The position numbers and the translations under genes are program-made. Source: Avena insularis (taxonomy: Eukaryota > Streptophyta > Magnoliopsida > Poales > Poaceae). Taken from it: a DNA stretch of 64,000 bases. The notes under the pieces were generated by a model. That model was not told the DNA's origin and did not search any database. It was given only the letters and a program-made list of their open reading frames with translations. The stretch spans positions 83,876,684 to 83,940,683 of the forward strand of contig CM042685.1 in assembly GCA_023614405.1 (NCBI GenBank). Direction: 5' to 3'. Below, piece after piece: positions 36,168 through 46,940 of this stretch (the stretch's first letter is position 1; each line of letters begins with the position of its first letter).

Positions 36168-37640
36168 CTAATCAGTTAAACCAACTAAGTTCGAGCAAAG
36201 CTCAAACTTAGCAACAAGAACAGGTTTAGTCATCATATCAGCAGGATTATCATGAGTGCTGATCTTGCATACCTTTAATTTACCTTGAGCAACAATGTCT
36301 CTAACAAAATGGTACTTGACATCAATGTGCTTAGTTCTCTCATGGAACATCTGATCTTTTGTAAGGTATATGGCACTTTGACTGTCACAAAACAAAGTAA
36401 TGCAAGAATCATCTCCACAAAGCTCAGCAAACAAACCTTTCAACCAAACAGATTCTTTGCAAGCTTCGGCAATAGCCATGTATTCAGCTTCAGTAGTAGA
36501 TTGTGCAACAACAGCCTGCAATGTAGCCTTCCATTCTTGGCACAACCTACAACATTAAACACAAAAACTTTGAGGGATCTTCTAATATCCAAATCGGCAA
36601 AATCTGAATCCACATAATAGCCAAGGTCCCTCACGGTCCCTGAAACTTCAAACAAGCATTGGAAGTGCCAAGAAGGTACCTGAAAACCCAACAGCCTTCC
36701 AATGTTCTTTACCAGGATTAGCCATGTATCTACTTATCAAACTCATAGCATATGATAAATCAGGACGAGAACAAACCATGGCATACATCAAAGAACCAAC
36801 AGCACTAGAATATGGCACCTTTGACATGTACTCAAACTCTTCATCAATAGTAGGACATTGATAAACTGACAATTTAAAATGAGGAGCAATAGGAGTACTA
36901 ACTGAGTTGGCACCATCCATATTAAAACGATGAAGAACTTTCTTAATGTAACTTTGCTGACTAAGAAATAACAAACCAGATTTTCTATCTCGGGTAATCT
37001 CCATACCTAAGATCTTCTTAGCAGCACCAAGATCCTTCATCTCAAACTCACTACTTAGGTGTGCCTTCAAAGTAGTGATTTCTTTCATGCCCTTGGCAGC
37101 AATTAACATATCATCAACATATAGCAGCAAGTATATAGGTGACCCATCAACAAACTTGATATAAACACAACTATCATATTTAGACCTCTCAAAACCATGT
37201 GAGATCATAAATGAATCAAACCTTTTATACCACTGTCTTGGAGATTGCTTTAAGCCATAAAGAGACTTCTTTAATTTGCACACAAAATCCTCTTTACGTG
37301 CACTATGAACCCTTGGTTGGTCCATGTATATTTCCTCATCAAGCTCTCCATGCGAAAAGCGGTCTTGACATCTAACCGCTCAAGCTCAAGATCACGCATA
37401 GCCACAATACTAAAGAAATACGAATGGAACTATTCTTCTGGCTGGAGAGAACACATCATTGTAATCAATACCTGGAATCTGGCTGAACCCTTTTGCTACT
37501 AACCTTGCCTTGTACCTTGAAGGCTCTTTGGGAGATAGACCTTCCTTTTTCTTGAAGATCCACTTGCAGCGGACCGTCTTCTTTTGTTTAGGCAAGCGCA
37601 CAACATCCCATGTGCCATTTTTCTCAAGCATGATTTTGGC
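36168..37640 (-). pseudogene. Copia G pol remnant: RT and RNase H
   Basis: RT starts at the joint (EKNGTWDVVRLPKQKK, CKWIFKKKEG, YKARLVAKGFSQ) and includes SLYGLKQSPRQW and the catalytic LLLYVDDMLI near 37110. RNase H follows with [44 protein letters not shown] and NPADMMTKP, ending at 36168. Frameshifts lie near 37330-37440 and 36650-36690. RT copies the RNA; RNase H removes it. Motifs of both active sites survive, but the protein is broken and lacks integrase. Confidence 0.9.
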
Positions 37641-37724
37641 CCAAGCCTCCGACGACGGGCCTCGCTCCACTCGTCAGAAGTTGGCCTATACTTTGTAGAA
37701 TTTGGATCAACATATAACATTATC

Positions 37725-38993
37725 AGTGGCAACTCCTTGAGCACTGATAGTGTGTCGTAAGTAAGTCAGTTATTGTTGAGCAAAGGCACACTTGGAGAGC
37801 TTAACCTACTGGCTGTCAGACATGATTTTTAGTACCTACTGCAAATGCTGCAAATGTTCCTCATATGATTTACTATAAATCAAAATGTCGTCAAAAAGAC
37901 AATAGCACACTTCCTCAGAACTGGTGCCAATGTTTCATTCATAGCACCCTGGAAAGTGCCTGGTGCTCCTGTCAATCCAAAGGACATCACCTTAAATTCA
38001 AAGTGGCCATGGTGGGTTTGAAAAGCAGTTTTATATTCCTCCCCAGGTGATAATCTAATTTGATGATATCCTACTCTCAAATCCGACTTGGAAAACGAAC
38101 AGGAACAAAAAAAATCATCCAGTAACTCATCAATGACTGGCAGTGGATATTTACCCTTTTTTGTTAAAGCATTCAGATATCTGTAATCAAATCACCAGGC
38201 GCCAAGTAAAATATTCTTCCTGACTAATATAACTGGAGAACAAAAGGGGCTGTTACTATGTTGTATAACACGTTGTTTCAATAACTCTACTACCTGAGCT
38301 TCTATTTCAGACTTCAATTCAGGAGGAAATCTGTAAGGTCGAATAGAGATTGATTGTGCTCCAGGAAGTAAGGGAATTGTATGGTCACACCTTCTTCTAG
38401 GAGGCAAACCAGTGGGTGCCACAAACATAGAAGCAAACTGGTCCAGAATTTTTTGAAGTATAGCTGGAACTCGGATTTCCTCCTTATTCAAAGCAACTTG
38501 TACTACTGAACAATTGACAGTATCCATAGGAATGCCCCAAAAGGTAACCAAATGTCCCTGATGTTGAATTGCCAGCCATTTATCTCCCCAATCTACACTC
38601 ATTGGACCTAATGATGCTAACCAATAGAATCCTAGAATACCATCATATTGGTCCAAAGATAGAATTCTAAATTGAGTAGTGAACTAAGCCTGTCCATACT
38701 GCCACTTGCAATTGGGAATATGAGTGGAACTAATCAAAGCTGCTCCATCAGCTACCTTAACTGTGGCAGGAGTCATTGCAGATACACCAGAAAGTAGAGG
38801 ATCTACCTGAGTGTTTAAGAAGGAATGAGAACTACCAGAATCAATGAGCATAGAAAACTTCTTTCCTTATATCTCAATTTCAATTTGCATAGCTGGTGAT
38901 GGCTTATCAGAACCCAGGGCTGCTGCTGATAAACACATCAACTCAGAAGCATCCACAAACTGCTGTCTATCCCCTTCACATTGTGATTGCAAT
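37725..38993 (-). pseudogene. Element F protease and RT remnants
   Basis: The protease motif MLIDSGSSHSFLN lies at about 38823-38851, followed by DQYDGILGFYWLASLGPM (38600-38656). RT begins with RPYRFPPELKSEIEAQ and continues with GYHQIRLSPGEEYKTAF and VMSFGLTGAPGTFQGAMNETL (37880-38080). The catalytic FFDD region at about 37890 is off frame by a one-base loss. The 5' neighbour after 38993 is unrelated. Confidence 0.85.
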
Positions 38994-40155
38994 AGTTATT
39001 AAGCACAAGTTTCATATACAAGTGCAATTAAGAACAAAATTTTAGTAATGAACTTTCTATAGCATAACATAGTACCTATCTGTACCATGGCTACATATTT
39101 ACTATAGTCTTCTAGCTAACCGCCGTAGTACAATGCAAATATATTCCCACTGAAAATAGGAGTAATTCTACTAGTTTTACCGATAGTAAAGTTTCTAGGA
39201 GTATTTTCCAAAGGAAAAGAGGATTAATACAATGGTTTCATATTTACTATCATACCACAATGCATGTTTACTTGAGCACGAAGTACAAGCACTACTACAT
39301 TGTGCTACTCCTTATCTTTATTTACCAACTGTAACTGGTCACAAATTCAGTGATTCTAGGAGTATTTAGGAGTGGTATATACTGCTATACTGAGCACTGC
39401 TATTGAAAAATTATAATATGAGAAATATAGCTGTGCAATGCTATACATTGCTCTGCTTATGCTACATCATCATCAGAACCATGCTCAACCATCATCAATA
39501 CAAGAACATGCTTATGCTATATTGGCAAACATATTTGTAGCATTGAATATTGACAACATAACAGAATGACAAGAACATGGAACTAGAACTGCACACTGCA
39601 CGCTAGAGTATGAACTCAATGTACTAGAGTATAATATACCTGAGTACAGTACTATAATTGCAGAAGTTTTCTTCATCTCATTTAATCCCCGAGCACACAA
39701 CCAAGATCCTAAACAACAATACACTTAGTTTCAGTTCATGCTTATGCTATATTGGTAAATATATTTATAGCATTGAATATTGACAACATAACAGAATGAC
39801 AAGAACATGGAACTGGAACTGCACACTACACGCTAGAGTATGAACTCAATGTACTGGAGTACATTATACATGAGTACAATACTATAGTTCCTGAACTTTT
39901 CTTCATCTCATTTAATCCCTGAGCACACAGCCAAGAGCCTAAACAACAATGCACTTAGTTTCAGTTCCCTTAGCCTGAAACAACAACATACTTAGTTTCA
40001 GGTAAAAGACCGAAATTTGAAAATTAATCTAGGGTCACACTCTTAGCCTGAACCAACAACACACTTAGTTTCGGTTCCCTTTTAAAGTAGCAGTAGTAGT
40101 TACTCCTGAACATATAGTAGCCAACAAAAAATCTTGCTAACTGATTACTCCAGAA
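38994..40155. other. Anonymous AT-rich stretch, no gene seen
   Basis: There is no ORF with family features, no terminal repeats I can pair and no RNA gene. The main structure is a tandem duplication at 39507-39966. It may be old intergenic DNA or a decayed element. Confidence 0.6.
39507..39966. repeat. Tandem duplication, 2 x 230 bp
   Basis: Both units start catgcttatgctatattgg (39507 and 39737) and end near cacttagtttcagtt. They are highly similar, with scattered substitutions. The unit has no terminal inverted repeats. A shorter string around cttagtttc recurs just after, at about 39990 and 40060. Confidence 0.88.
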
Positions 40156-41022
40156 TTTTTTTTTAAGAAAGAGAAACTTTTCATTCATCGTTTGGCTATG
40201 TTCGCCTCACTATTTACAAGTTCTCTTACAGGGATTGGAAGAACATCGAAGGTAACATTCTCTCCGAAGGAGTAGGCTAACTTTGCAAGAGTGTCAGCTA
40301 CTCTATTAGACTCCCTTTTCGAGTGTCTGATGGAGCATCCGTTGAACTCTCCCATCAGGTTCTTGGTCTCACGGTAGATAGTCCAAAGTCTCGACTTGAC
40401 ATCGTTGCTGGGATTTAGAGCATAGACAACATTAGCACAGTCCAGCTCTAGGATTATGTTGGTCCGTTCGCGGTGGGGGATGAGTTTCAGGCCCAAAGGG
40501 CAGCCCTGGCTTCTGCTTCCTCAGTGTCTTGGCAGTTCAAGAGAGTGGTACAGGCAGAGGTAAGGACTGAGCCTGAACAGTCTCTAGCAATCATGCTAGC
40601 GCCTCCTGTGCTGCTACTCGGGCATATCGAGTGATCAATGTTTATTTTTATCCAGTTGGGCGGAGCTGCCGACCAGGACCTAGCAGGCTGGGGATTGTCC
40701 ACCGTGACAGTGCAACTGTCTTCGATTGTTCTTTTCCCTTTGGGATCACAAAACAGAGCATCACCAGAGACGTCACGGAGGTATGCCTGGAGAAAAACAG
40801 CCGAGCTAGAGATAGTGGCCTGGCCCTTCTCGTGGATCACGTCGTTCCGTAGGTACCAGGCGCGCCATAGCAATAGCAGGATTCTTGGCCTCATATTTTC
40901 GTCTGATTGATCTAGCAGATGTTGTAGCCAGTCCGCACCGGAGTACCTGAACTCAGATTCAGCAGGAAGAGCCCAGGACCCTCTAGCCGCCTACCGAAGG
41001 GCCCCAGATTTTGAGTCGAGAC
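40156..41022 (-). pseudogene. LINE 3' fragment with RNase H-like domain
   Basis: The minus-strand pieces 40487-40894 and 40185-40496 give ILLLLWRAWYLRNDVIH, WIKINIDHSICPSSSTGGASMIARD, EAEARAALWA, then LELDCANVVYALN and RVADTLAKLAYSFG. This is the RNase H-like domain found at the C-terminus of many plant LINE ORF2 proteins. A frame change lies at about 40490. About 25 bases after the stop a run of nine A (40156-40164 on the minus strand) marks the LINE 3' end. The 5' end is cut at or hidden by copia I at 41023. RT and endonuclease are missing. A host RNase H-like gene fragment is less likely because of the A tail. Confidence 0.8.
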
Positions 41023-41147
41023 TGTTAGAGTATATGTATATTGTAGTTTCTGTGTGTTAAAGGGTTTTCTGTATATTTGCACATGTACATGTATTATTTA
41101 TTGTGGCCTTTGGTTTCTGGTAATACAACAAGTCTATTACCCTAACA
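41023..41147 (+). repeat. 5' LTR of copia I
   Basis: TGTTAGAGTATATG...CCTAACA, 125 bp, very short for copia. It matches 45805-45937 with small indels. Confidence 0.92.
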
Positions 41148-41159
41148 TGGTATCAGAGC
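41148..41159 (+). promoter_or_regulatory. Primer binding site of copia I (tRNA-Met type)
   Basis: TGGTATCAGAGC directly follows the LTR. Confidence 0.92.
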
Positions 41160-41572
41160 TGTAAGGTAGCTCCTCTCCTCGCAGCCGCCGCCGCCGCCCG
41201 CCCCGGCTTCCTGCCGCCGCGCCCGGCCGCCGCCGCTGCCTCTCCCTCGCCTCCTGCGAGCTTGCCCCGTCCTCCCCGGTCGCTGTCGCCCGTCCGATCC
41301 GCCCCGGCCGCCGCCCGACCGCCCTGTCCCGCCGCCCGGCTGCCGCCGCCGCCTCCCGTCCGTCCGCCCCGGCTGCTGCCGCCCCTGTCCCGCCCACCCA
41401 TCGGCTTGTCGCCGTCTGCCGCCCGGCCGCCGTCTCCCGGCCGCAGCCCGGCCGTCGCCGCTTCCCGGCCATCGCCCGGCTGTCGACCCCGTCCGCCGCG
41501 GCTATTGCTGCGTGTTGCGGATCTGATCAGATCAGATCTGATCTGATTTTCGTCCCAAAAAAAGAGAAAAAA
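41160..41572 (+). other. GC-rich leader of copia I ending in palindromes
   Basis: The leader is dense in CCG and GCC triplets to about 41515, then changes to a GATC-based tract with perfect palindromes of 14 nt (41520-41533) and 16 nt (41529-41544) about 30 bases before the gag ATG. ORFs on both strands here are Pro/Arg/Gly/Ala low complexity and not genes. It is a candidate packaging or dimer site; inference only. Confidence 0.7.
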
Positions 41573-42630
41573 ATGTCTTTCTCGTTGGGCTATCTTGCGA
41601 TTCCTAGCTGCCCGGTGATTTTTGATGGCGCGAATTATCCTGATTTCGCTGCCTTTATGCGCGTCCACATGCGCGGTCTTCGTCTTTGGGGTGTGCTTTC
41701 TGGCGAGGTCTCCTGTCCGCCGCGCCCCGCTGCTCCTACGTCGCCTATTGCCCTTGCCCCCGATGCTCCTCAGGATCTGACTGACTACACTCAGTGGATA
41801 GATGAGGATGCTCGTGCTGCTGCTGTTCTCACTTCCAGTGTTCTGCCTCAGTATGCTGCTGAGTTCATGGGTCTTCCCACTGCTGCTGCTCAGTGGGCTT
41901 TTCTTCGTCAGCGCTATCGGCCGTCTTGGGGATGCTCTTTACCTGTCTGTGGTTCGCCAGGAGTATGCTCTTTAGCAGGGTGATTCTACTATTGATGAGT
42001 TCTATACTGCTATTTGGCGTCAGCTTGATTCTCTTCGTACAGCTGTGTGTGCCACCTGTCCCTGCTGTCTGACTGTGCGCGCGGATCTGGAGTTTCAGCG
42101 CGTATTTGAGTTCTTGTCGCGGCTCCGTAAGGAGTTTGAGCCGCGCCGTGCCCAGCTGCTTGCCCGTGGTCGTGTTCCGCTCTCTGAGGTACTGTCTGAG
42201 CTTCGTGCTGAGGAGACTCGTCTTCGTGGTGCTAATCTTCTTGAGATTCCCTCCGTACTTGCTGCTTATGGTCCTCCTGTGTCGTCGGCTTCGTTGTGGT
42301 CTCCAGTACCGCTGATACTCTCTACTCCTCCGGTCCAGGGCCAGAGTCAGCCTCAGCAGCCTAGGGGTATGACAACACCTCCTCGTCCTCCCTGTGCCTA
42401 ATGTGGCAAGCCTGGCCACGATGTCTCTAGCTGCTGGAGGAGGGATCCTAGCTTACGTCAGCACTACCATGCTCGTAGGCAGGCTGGTTCTTCAGGATCT
42501 TCTGTTGTTGCACTGTCTGATCAGGACATTCTTCGTGGTCTACTCGCTGCTACAGGCTCTTCCTCGTCGGGTACTGCTGGTTCTGTGCCTAGATCTTCTG
42601 GCACCGCGTGACCACCACCTTCTATACAGT
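41573..42630 (+). pseudogene. gag of copia I
   Basis: It starts MSFSLGYLAIPSCPV (ATG after a run of A). The core includes VIFDGANYPDFAAFMRVHMRGLRLW and WIDEDARAAAVLTSS, then, after a frameshift near 41935, SVVRQEYAL and STIDEFYTAIWRQLDSLR. The knuckle reads C-A-stop-C-GKPGHDVSSC near 42395-42425, with a TAA in place of the residue between the first two Cys. A TGA follows near 42609. Gag would form particles. Confidence 0.88.
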
Positions 42631-45600
42631 CAGGTACGTCATCCCCGTGGTATCTGGATTCTGGAGCTTCTTTTCATATGACTTCTGCGTCCTCTATTCT
42701 TTCTGCTCTTCGCTCTCTTATTTCTCATGTTCGTGTTATCATGGCCGATGGTACCTCTCTTCCTGTTTCCACTCGAGACACCCTTTCTACTTCATCTTTC
42801 TCTATTCCTGACGTTTCTCATGTTCCTAGTCTTAAGATGAACCTTTTCTCTGCTAGTCAGCTTACTGATTCTGGTTGTCGTGTCATTCTTGACGCTGATT
42901 CTTGTGCAGTTCGGGACCGCCGTACCCAGGCCCTGGTTGGAGTTGGTCCACGCAGCCTTGAGTCTCCGGAGCTATGGGAGTTAGACTGGCTTCGCGTTCC
43001 ATCCACTAACACTTCATCTGCTAGTTTTTCTGCGGTTGCTGCTTCTGTCACTGGCTCTTTTCAGCAGTGGCATCATCGGCTGGGTCACCTTTGTGGCTCC
43101 CGTTTATCGTCCTTAGTTCATCGTGGTCTTCTGGGGTCTGTCTCAGGAGATGTGTCTTTACATTCGTGTCAGGGTTGTAGGTTAGGCAAACAGATTCAGC
43201 TTCCCTATCCTACTAGTGTGTTTATATCTCAGCGACCTTTTGATTTAGTTCATTCAGATGTTTGGGGTCCGACTCCCTTTGCTTCCAAAGGGGATACTAT
43301 ATTTTATTCATTGATGATTTTTCACGGTACACCTGGTTGTTTTTTATGCGCTCTCACAGTGAGGTGCTCTCTATTTATCAACGCTTTGCGGCCATGATTC
43401 GTACTCAGTATTCCACGCCTATTCGTGTGTTTCATGTTGATTCTGCAGGAGAGTATATCTCCCAGCACCTGCGTGGTGTCCTTGCTGAGCAGGGCACCCT
43501 CTCTCAGTTCTCGTGTCCCGGCGCCCATGCTCAAAATGGTGTCGCCGAGCATAAGCATCGTCATATTCTTGAAACTACCCGTGCTATGATGATTGCTTCC
43601 TTTCGTTCGCCCCATTTCTGGGCTGAGGCTGTCGCTACGTCGACTTACCTCATTAACATTCAGCCTTCTGCTGCCCTTCAAGGTGGTATTCCTCTCGAGC
43701 GTCTCTCTGGTAGCTCTCCAGACTACTCGACTCTTCGTTTATTTGGTTGCGTTTGCTATGTCCTTCTACCTCCTCGTGAACGCACCAAACTGACCGCTCA
43801 ATCGGTTGAGTGTGTTTTTCTCAGATACAGTGATGAGCATAAAGGCTATCATTGTTGGGACCCCGTTGGTCGTCGGATGCGCATCTCTCGTTATGTCACG
43901 TTTGATGAGACGCGTCCCTTCTATCCTCGCCCCACCTCTGGTACTTACCCGGTGGATGATATCTCTTTTCTTCATTTTCCTGATGCACCTCCTACTGTCC
44001 CTTCTTCTCCACCTCTTACTTCTGATGCGCCCCCTTCGATTTCTGCGCCATCCTCTCCTCCGTCTAGTTCCCCTAGTTCTCCTTGTTCTCCCCTAGTTTC
44101 TTATCCACCTCGTTCTCCGGCTTCGGACCCTTCCTCTGTTGTTCCTTCTTCCTCTTCTTCTCATGAGTCGTCTTCCGCCGATGAGCTTCCCTCTTCACAG
44201 CCTGTTCGTCAGCGTCGTGCTCCAGACCATTACTCACCTAGTCAGTATGGTCTCTCTGTCGTCTCCGAGCCGACTTATTATGGGGATGCCGAGCGTCATC
44301 CTGAATGGCAGCTTGCCATGGCTGAGGAGATCGCTGCTCTTGAGCGCACTGGCACCTGGGATCTTGTTTTTCCCCCTCCTGGTGTTCGTCCTATCACATG
44401 TAAGTGGGTCTATAAAATTAAGACCCGCTCTGATGGATCTCTTGAGCGCTATAAAGCGCGTCTTGTGGCTCGTGGCTTTCAGCAGGAGCACGACCGTGAC
44501 TATGATGAGACTTTTGCCCCTATGGCTCATATGACCACTGTACGTACTCTTCTTGCTGTTGCTTCTGTTCGACGTTGGTCTGTGTCCCAGCTTGATGTTC
44601 AGAACGCTTTTCTTAATGGCGAGTTGAGTGAGGAGGTTTACATGCAGCCTCCTCCTGGGTATTCTGTTCTCGATGGGATGGTTTGTCGTCTTCGGCATTT
44701 CCTTTATGGCCTAAAACAGGCCCCTCGTGTCTGGTTTGAGCGCTTTGCCTCTGTGGTGACTACTGCTGGTTTCTCTCCTAGTTTTTATGATTCAGCGCTA
44801 TTTGTTCACACTTCTCCTCGTGACGCACTCTTCTTCTCTATGTTGATGATATGATCATTACTGGTGATGATCCTGAGTATATTGCCTTTGTCAAGGATCG
44901 TCTTCGTGATCAGTTTCTTATGACTGATCTTGGTCCTCTTCGCTATTTTCTTGTGATTGAGGTCTCCTCCACTTCTGATGGCTTTTCTTTCTCTCGAGAA
45001 AAGTATATTCAGGATCTTCTTGCTCGTGCTGCTCTTGGGGATGAGCGCACTGTTGAGACTCCTATGGAGCTTAATGTTAAGCTTCGTCCTACTGATGGTG
45101 ATCCTCTTCCTGATCCCACGCATTATCGTCATCTTGTTGGGAGTCTTGTTTATCTTGCTGTCACTCGTCCTGATATCTCTTATCCTATTCATATTCTGAG
45201 TCAGTTTGTCTTAGCTCCTACCACTGTTCACTACAGTCATCTCCTCCGTGTCCTTCGTTATCTTCGTGGCACGATCACTCGTCGCCTTTTCTTTCCTAGT
45301 TTCAGCTCTCTCCAGCTCCAGTGCTACTCGGATGCTACGTGGGCGAGTGATCCTACGGATCGTCGTTCACTTTCTGCTTACTGTGTGTTTCTTGGTGGTT
45401 CGCTTGTTGCTTGGAAGACGAAGAAACAGGTAGCGATTTTCCGTTCGAGTGTTGAGGCTGAGCTGCGGGCTATGGCTTTGTTGATTGCTAAGGTGACCTG
45501 GTTACGGTGGTTGCTTGCAGAATTTGGGGTCTCTGTTACGACACCCACTCCACTTTTGTCTGACAGTACAGGTGCTCTCAGTATTGCACGTGATCCGGTC

Positions 45601-45786
45601 AAGCATGAGTTGTCCAAGCATATTGGTGTTGATGCTTTTTATACACGTACTCAGGTGCAGGATCAGGTTGTTGCGCTTCATTATGTTCCTTCAGATTTGC
45701 AGTTGGCAGATTTTTTTACAAAGGCACAAACTCGAGCGCAGCATGACTTCTTACTCTCCAAACTCAGTGTTGTGGATCCACCATGA
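42631..45786 (+). pseudogene. pol of copia I: protease, integrase, RT, RNase H
   Basis: Protease WYLDSGASFHMT near 42650. Integrase: zinc part QWHHRLGH...CQGCRLGKQ (43066-43190), core DVWGP (43257), HVDSAGEYIS (43432) and NGVAEHKHRH (43535), so three acidic residues remain. A Ser/Pro-rich linker follows (43990-44200). RT: TWDLVFPPPGVRPI, CKWVYKIK, YKARLVARGFQQEHDRDY, QLDVQNAFLNGELSEEVYM, LYGLKQAPRVW, then a one-base shift just before YVDDMIITGDD (about 44841). RNase H: CYSDATWASDPTDRRSLSAYC, DSTGALSIARD, KHIGVDAFYTR and LQLADFFTKAQTR. A last stop stands at 45784. Frameshifts near 43300 and 44835 divide an otherwise full-length protein. Confidence 0.92.
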
Positions 45787-45804
45787 GTTTGGGGGGGGGG
45801 GGGG
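45785..45804 (+). promoter_or_regulatory. Polypurine tract of copia I with G run
   Basis: After the pol stop the sequence is gagttt followed by 16 G (45791-45806). The run covers the tract and replaces the first T of the LTR, which reads GGTTAG where the 5' LTR has TGTTAG. Confidence 0.8.
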
Positions 45805-45937
45805 GGTTAGAGTATATATTTGTATATTGTAGTTTCCCCGTGTGTTAGAGGGTTTCCTGTATATTTGCACCTATACATGTACTATTTATTGTGGCCTTTT
45901 GGCTCCCTAATAATACAACAAGTCTATTATCCTAACA
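45805..45937 (+). repeat. 3' LTR of copia I
   Basis: 133 bp, matching 41023-41147 and ending CCTAACA. Its first base is merged with the G run. Confidence 0.9.
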
Positions 45938-46550
45938 GAGAAAATATATTATCTATAAAAAGGAGTATTCATTGCTATAGCCATGCGTAGAAAACAAGTC
46001 TCTTGCAACATTTCTTTACTATTGTTGCATATCCAATTATTATTGCATAGCCTACTGATCCCAGTAGAAATTATTAACACACGATAAATAGGTAATCCAA
46101 TAACAAACAAGAAAGCACCTAAAAATGCATCATAAGTGTGAGATCAAGAAACGTGATAGCGCACCTAAAATGCATAAACTTGTATACCTTGCTGAGTTGT
46201 ACAAAAGGCCACATGGTAGACTCAAGTGGTGTAGCATGGTAATTAGCTAGTATATTATGGGACGTGGATTTGTGGCACCGAGCGACGGTTGCATATGAAT
46301 TATGTGTGGCTATGAGGTGCTTTGTGATCTGTAAACAAAGTAGCAACAATAAATGGGAAAGGCTTGCCATAATAGAAATACGACGACATACATATGTAAA
46401 TACACATTAAATGGGGCCTGTCGTACATCATCAGAACATGCAAGTACAGATTAAACGTGGCTTAGCAATTAAATATGACAGAAACTAACGAATCATTCAA
46501 CAAAATAAATCAGATTCTATATAAATAAATCAATTGGAACCTGCCAATTA
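45938..46550. other. Anonymous AT-rich stretch, no gene seen
   Basis: There is no credible ORF, terminal repeat or RNA gene. The first five bases are the copia I target duplication. In composition it resembles 38994-40155 and may be the same pre-insertion DNA. Confidence 0.55.
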
Positions 46551-46596
46551 GTTATTGGAAATATGCCCTAGAGGCAATCATGTATGATGTGATTCT

Positions 46597-46940
46597 TGTC
46601 AAGCTTCATGTACTAGCCAACGCAACCAAAAGTCCGAACTGATGGAAAGGGCTAGTGCAATTCACTTATACACTTGAACACCCCCTCTCACGTGTGATGG
46701 AGAGAAGTCAGCACGTGCAACCGGAAGAGAGCGACGACGCGCGAAACTCACGTATAACTCAAGAGGCCTATACGTGGACACAGAGGGGTCAACACCAATT
46801 TTAGAATAAATTGCGAAAGCTAGGACTCGAACTCGAGACCTTAGGCTCTGGTACCATGTCAAGCTTCATGCACTAGCCAACGCAACCAAAAGTCCAAACT
46901 GATGGAAAGGGCTAGTGCAATCCACTTATACACTTCAACA
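46597..46940 (-). mobile_element. SMART/TRIM-like miniature LTR element
   Basis: The 344-bp element has two 84-bp LTRs (46597-46680 and 46857-46940), starting TGTTGAAGTG and ending GCTTGACA on the minus strand. A primer site TGGTACCAGAGCC (minus strand, 46844-46856) adjoins the right LTR, and a purine tract GTGAGAGGGGG (46681-46691) adjoins the left LTR. The perfect target duplication ATTCT occurs at 46592-46596 and 46941-46945. There are 176 bp inside and no coding capacity. It would need proteins from another element. Confidence 0.93.

Larger units (their letters stand above)
35695..37719 (-). mobile_element. Element G: internally deleted Ty1/copia
   Basis: The 2025-bp element is flanked by a perfect target duplication TTATC (35690-35694 and 37720-37724). 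The 3' LTR is complete (35695-36070). The 5' LTR keeps only its first 79 bases (37641-37719) and is joined straight to the RT domain. The deletion removed the rest of the LTR, the primer site, gag, protease and integrase. Its host is the RT of gypsy element F. Confidence 0.92.
33810..38993 (-). mobile_element. Element F: decayed gypsy pol, split by copia G
   Basis: On the minus strand, right to left, the order is protease, RT, (copia G insert), end of RT, RNase H, integrase. Removing 35695-37719 and one TTATC copy rejoins the RT. Gag is missing: homology stops near 38993. The protein type (PPRRRCDHTIPLLPGAQ, GYHQIRLSPGEEYKTAFQTHHGHFEF) differs from copies A-C and looks like a chromovirus of another branch, perhaps Reina-like; the branch is uncertain. 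Confidence 0.82.
41023..45937 (+). mobile_element. Element I: nearly complete Ty1/copia with short LTRs
   Basis: The 4915-bp element has LTRs of 125 and 133 bp, a tRNA-Met primer site, a GC-rich leader, gag, protease, integrase, RT and RNase H in copia order, and a poly-G tract before the 3' LTR. The flanks gagac (41018-41022) and gagaa (45938-45942) form a target duplication with one mismatch. Three frameshifts (near 41935, 43300 and 44835) and stops (near 41970, 42400, 42609) inactivate it. It sits at the 5' edge of the LINE fragment. Confidence 0.93.

Noticed and set aside
39507..39966. Array of repeats considered as CRISPR
   Set aside because: Two long units without spacers in plant DNA; CRISPR does not apply.
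41153..41668. 171-codon antisense ORF over the copia I leader
   Set aside because: Gly/Arg/Ala string produced by CCG triplets; antisense to the leader and gag start.
44806..45192. 128-codon antisense ORF over copia I RT
   Set aside because: Shadow of the RT/RNase H frame.
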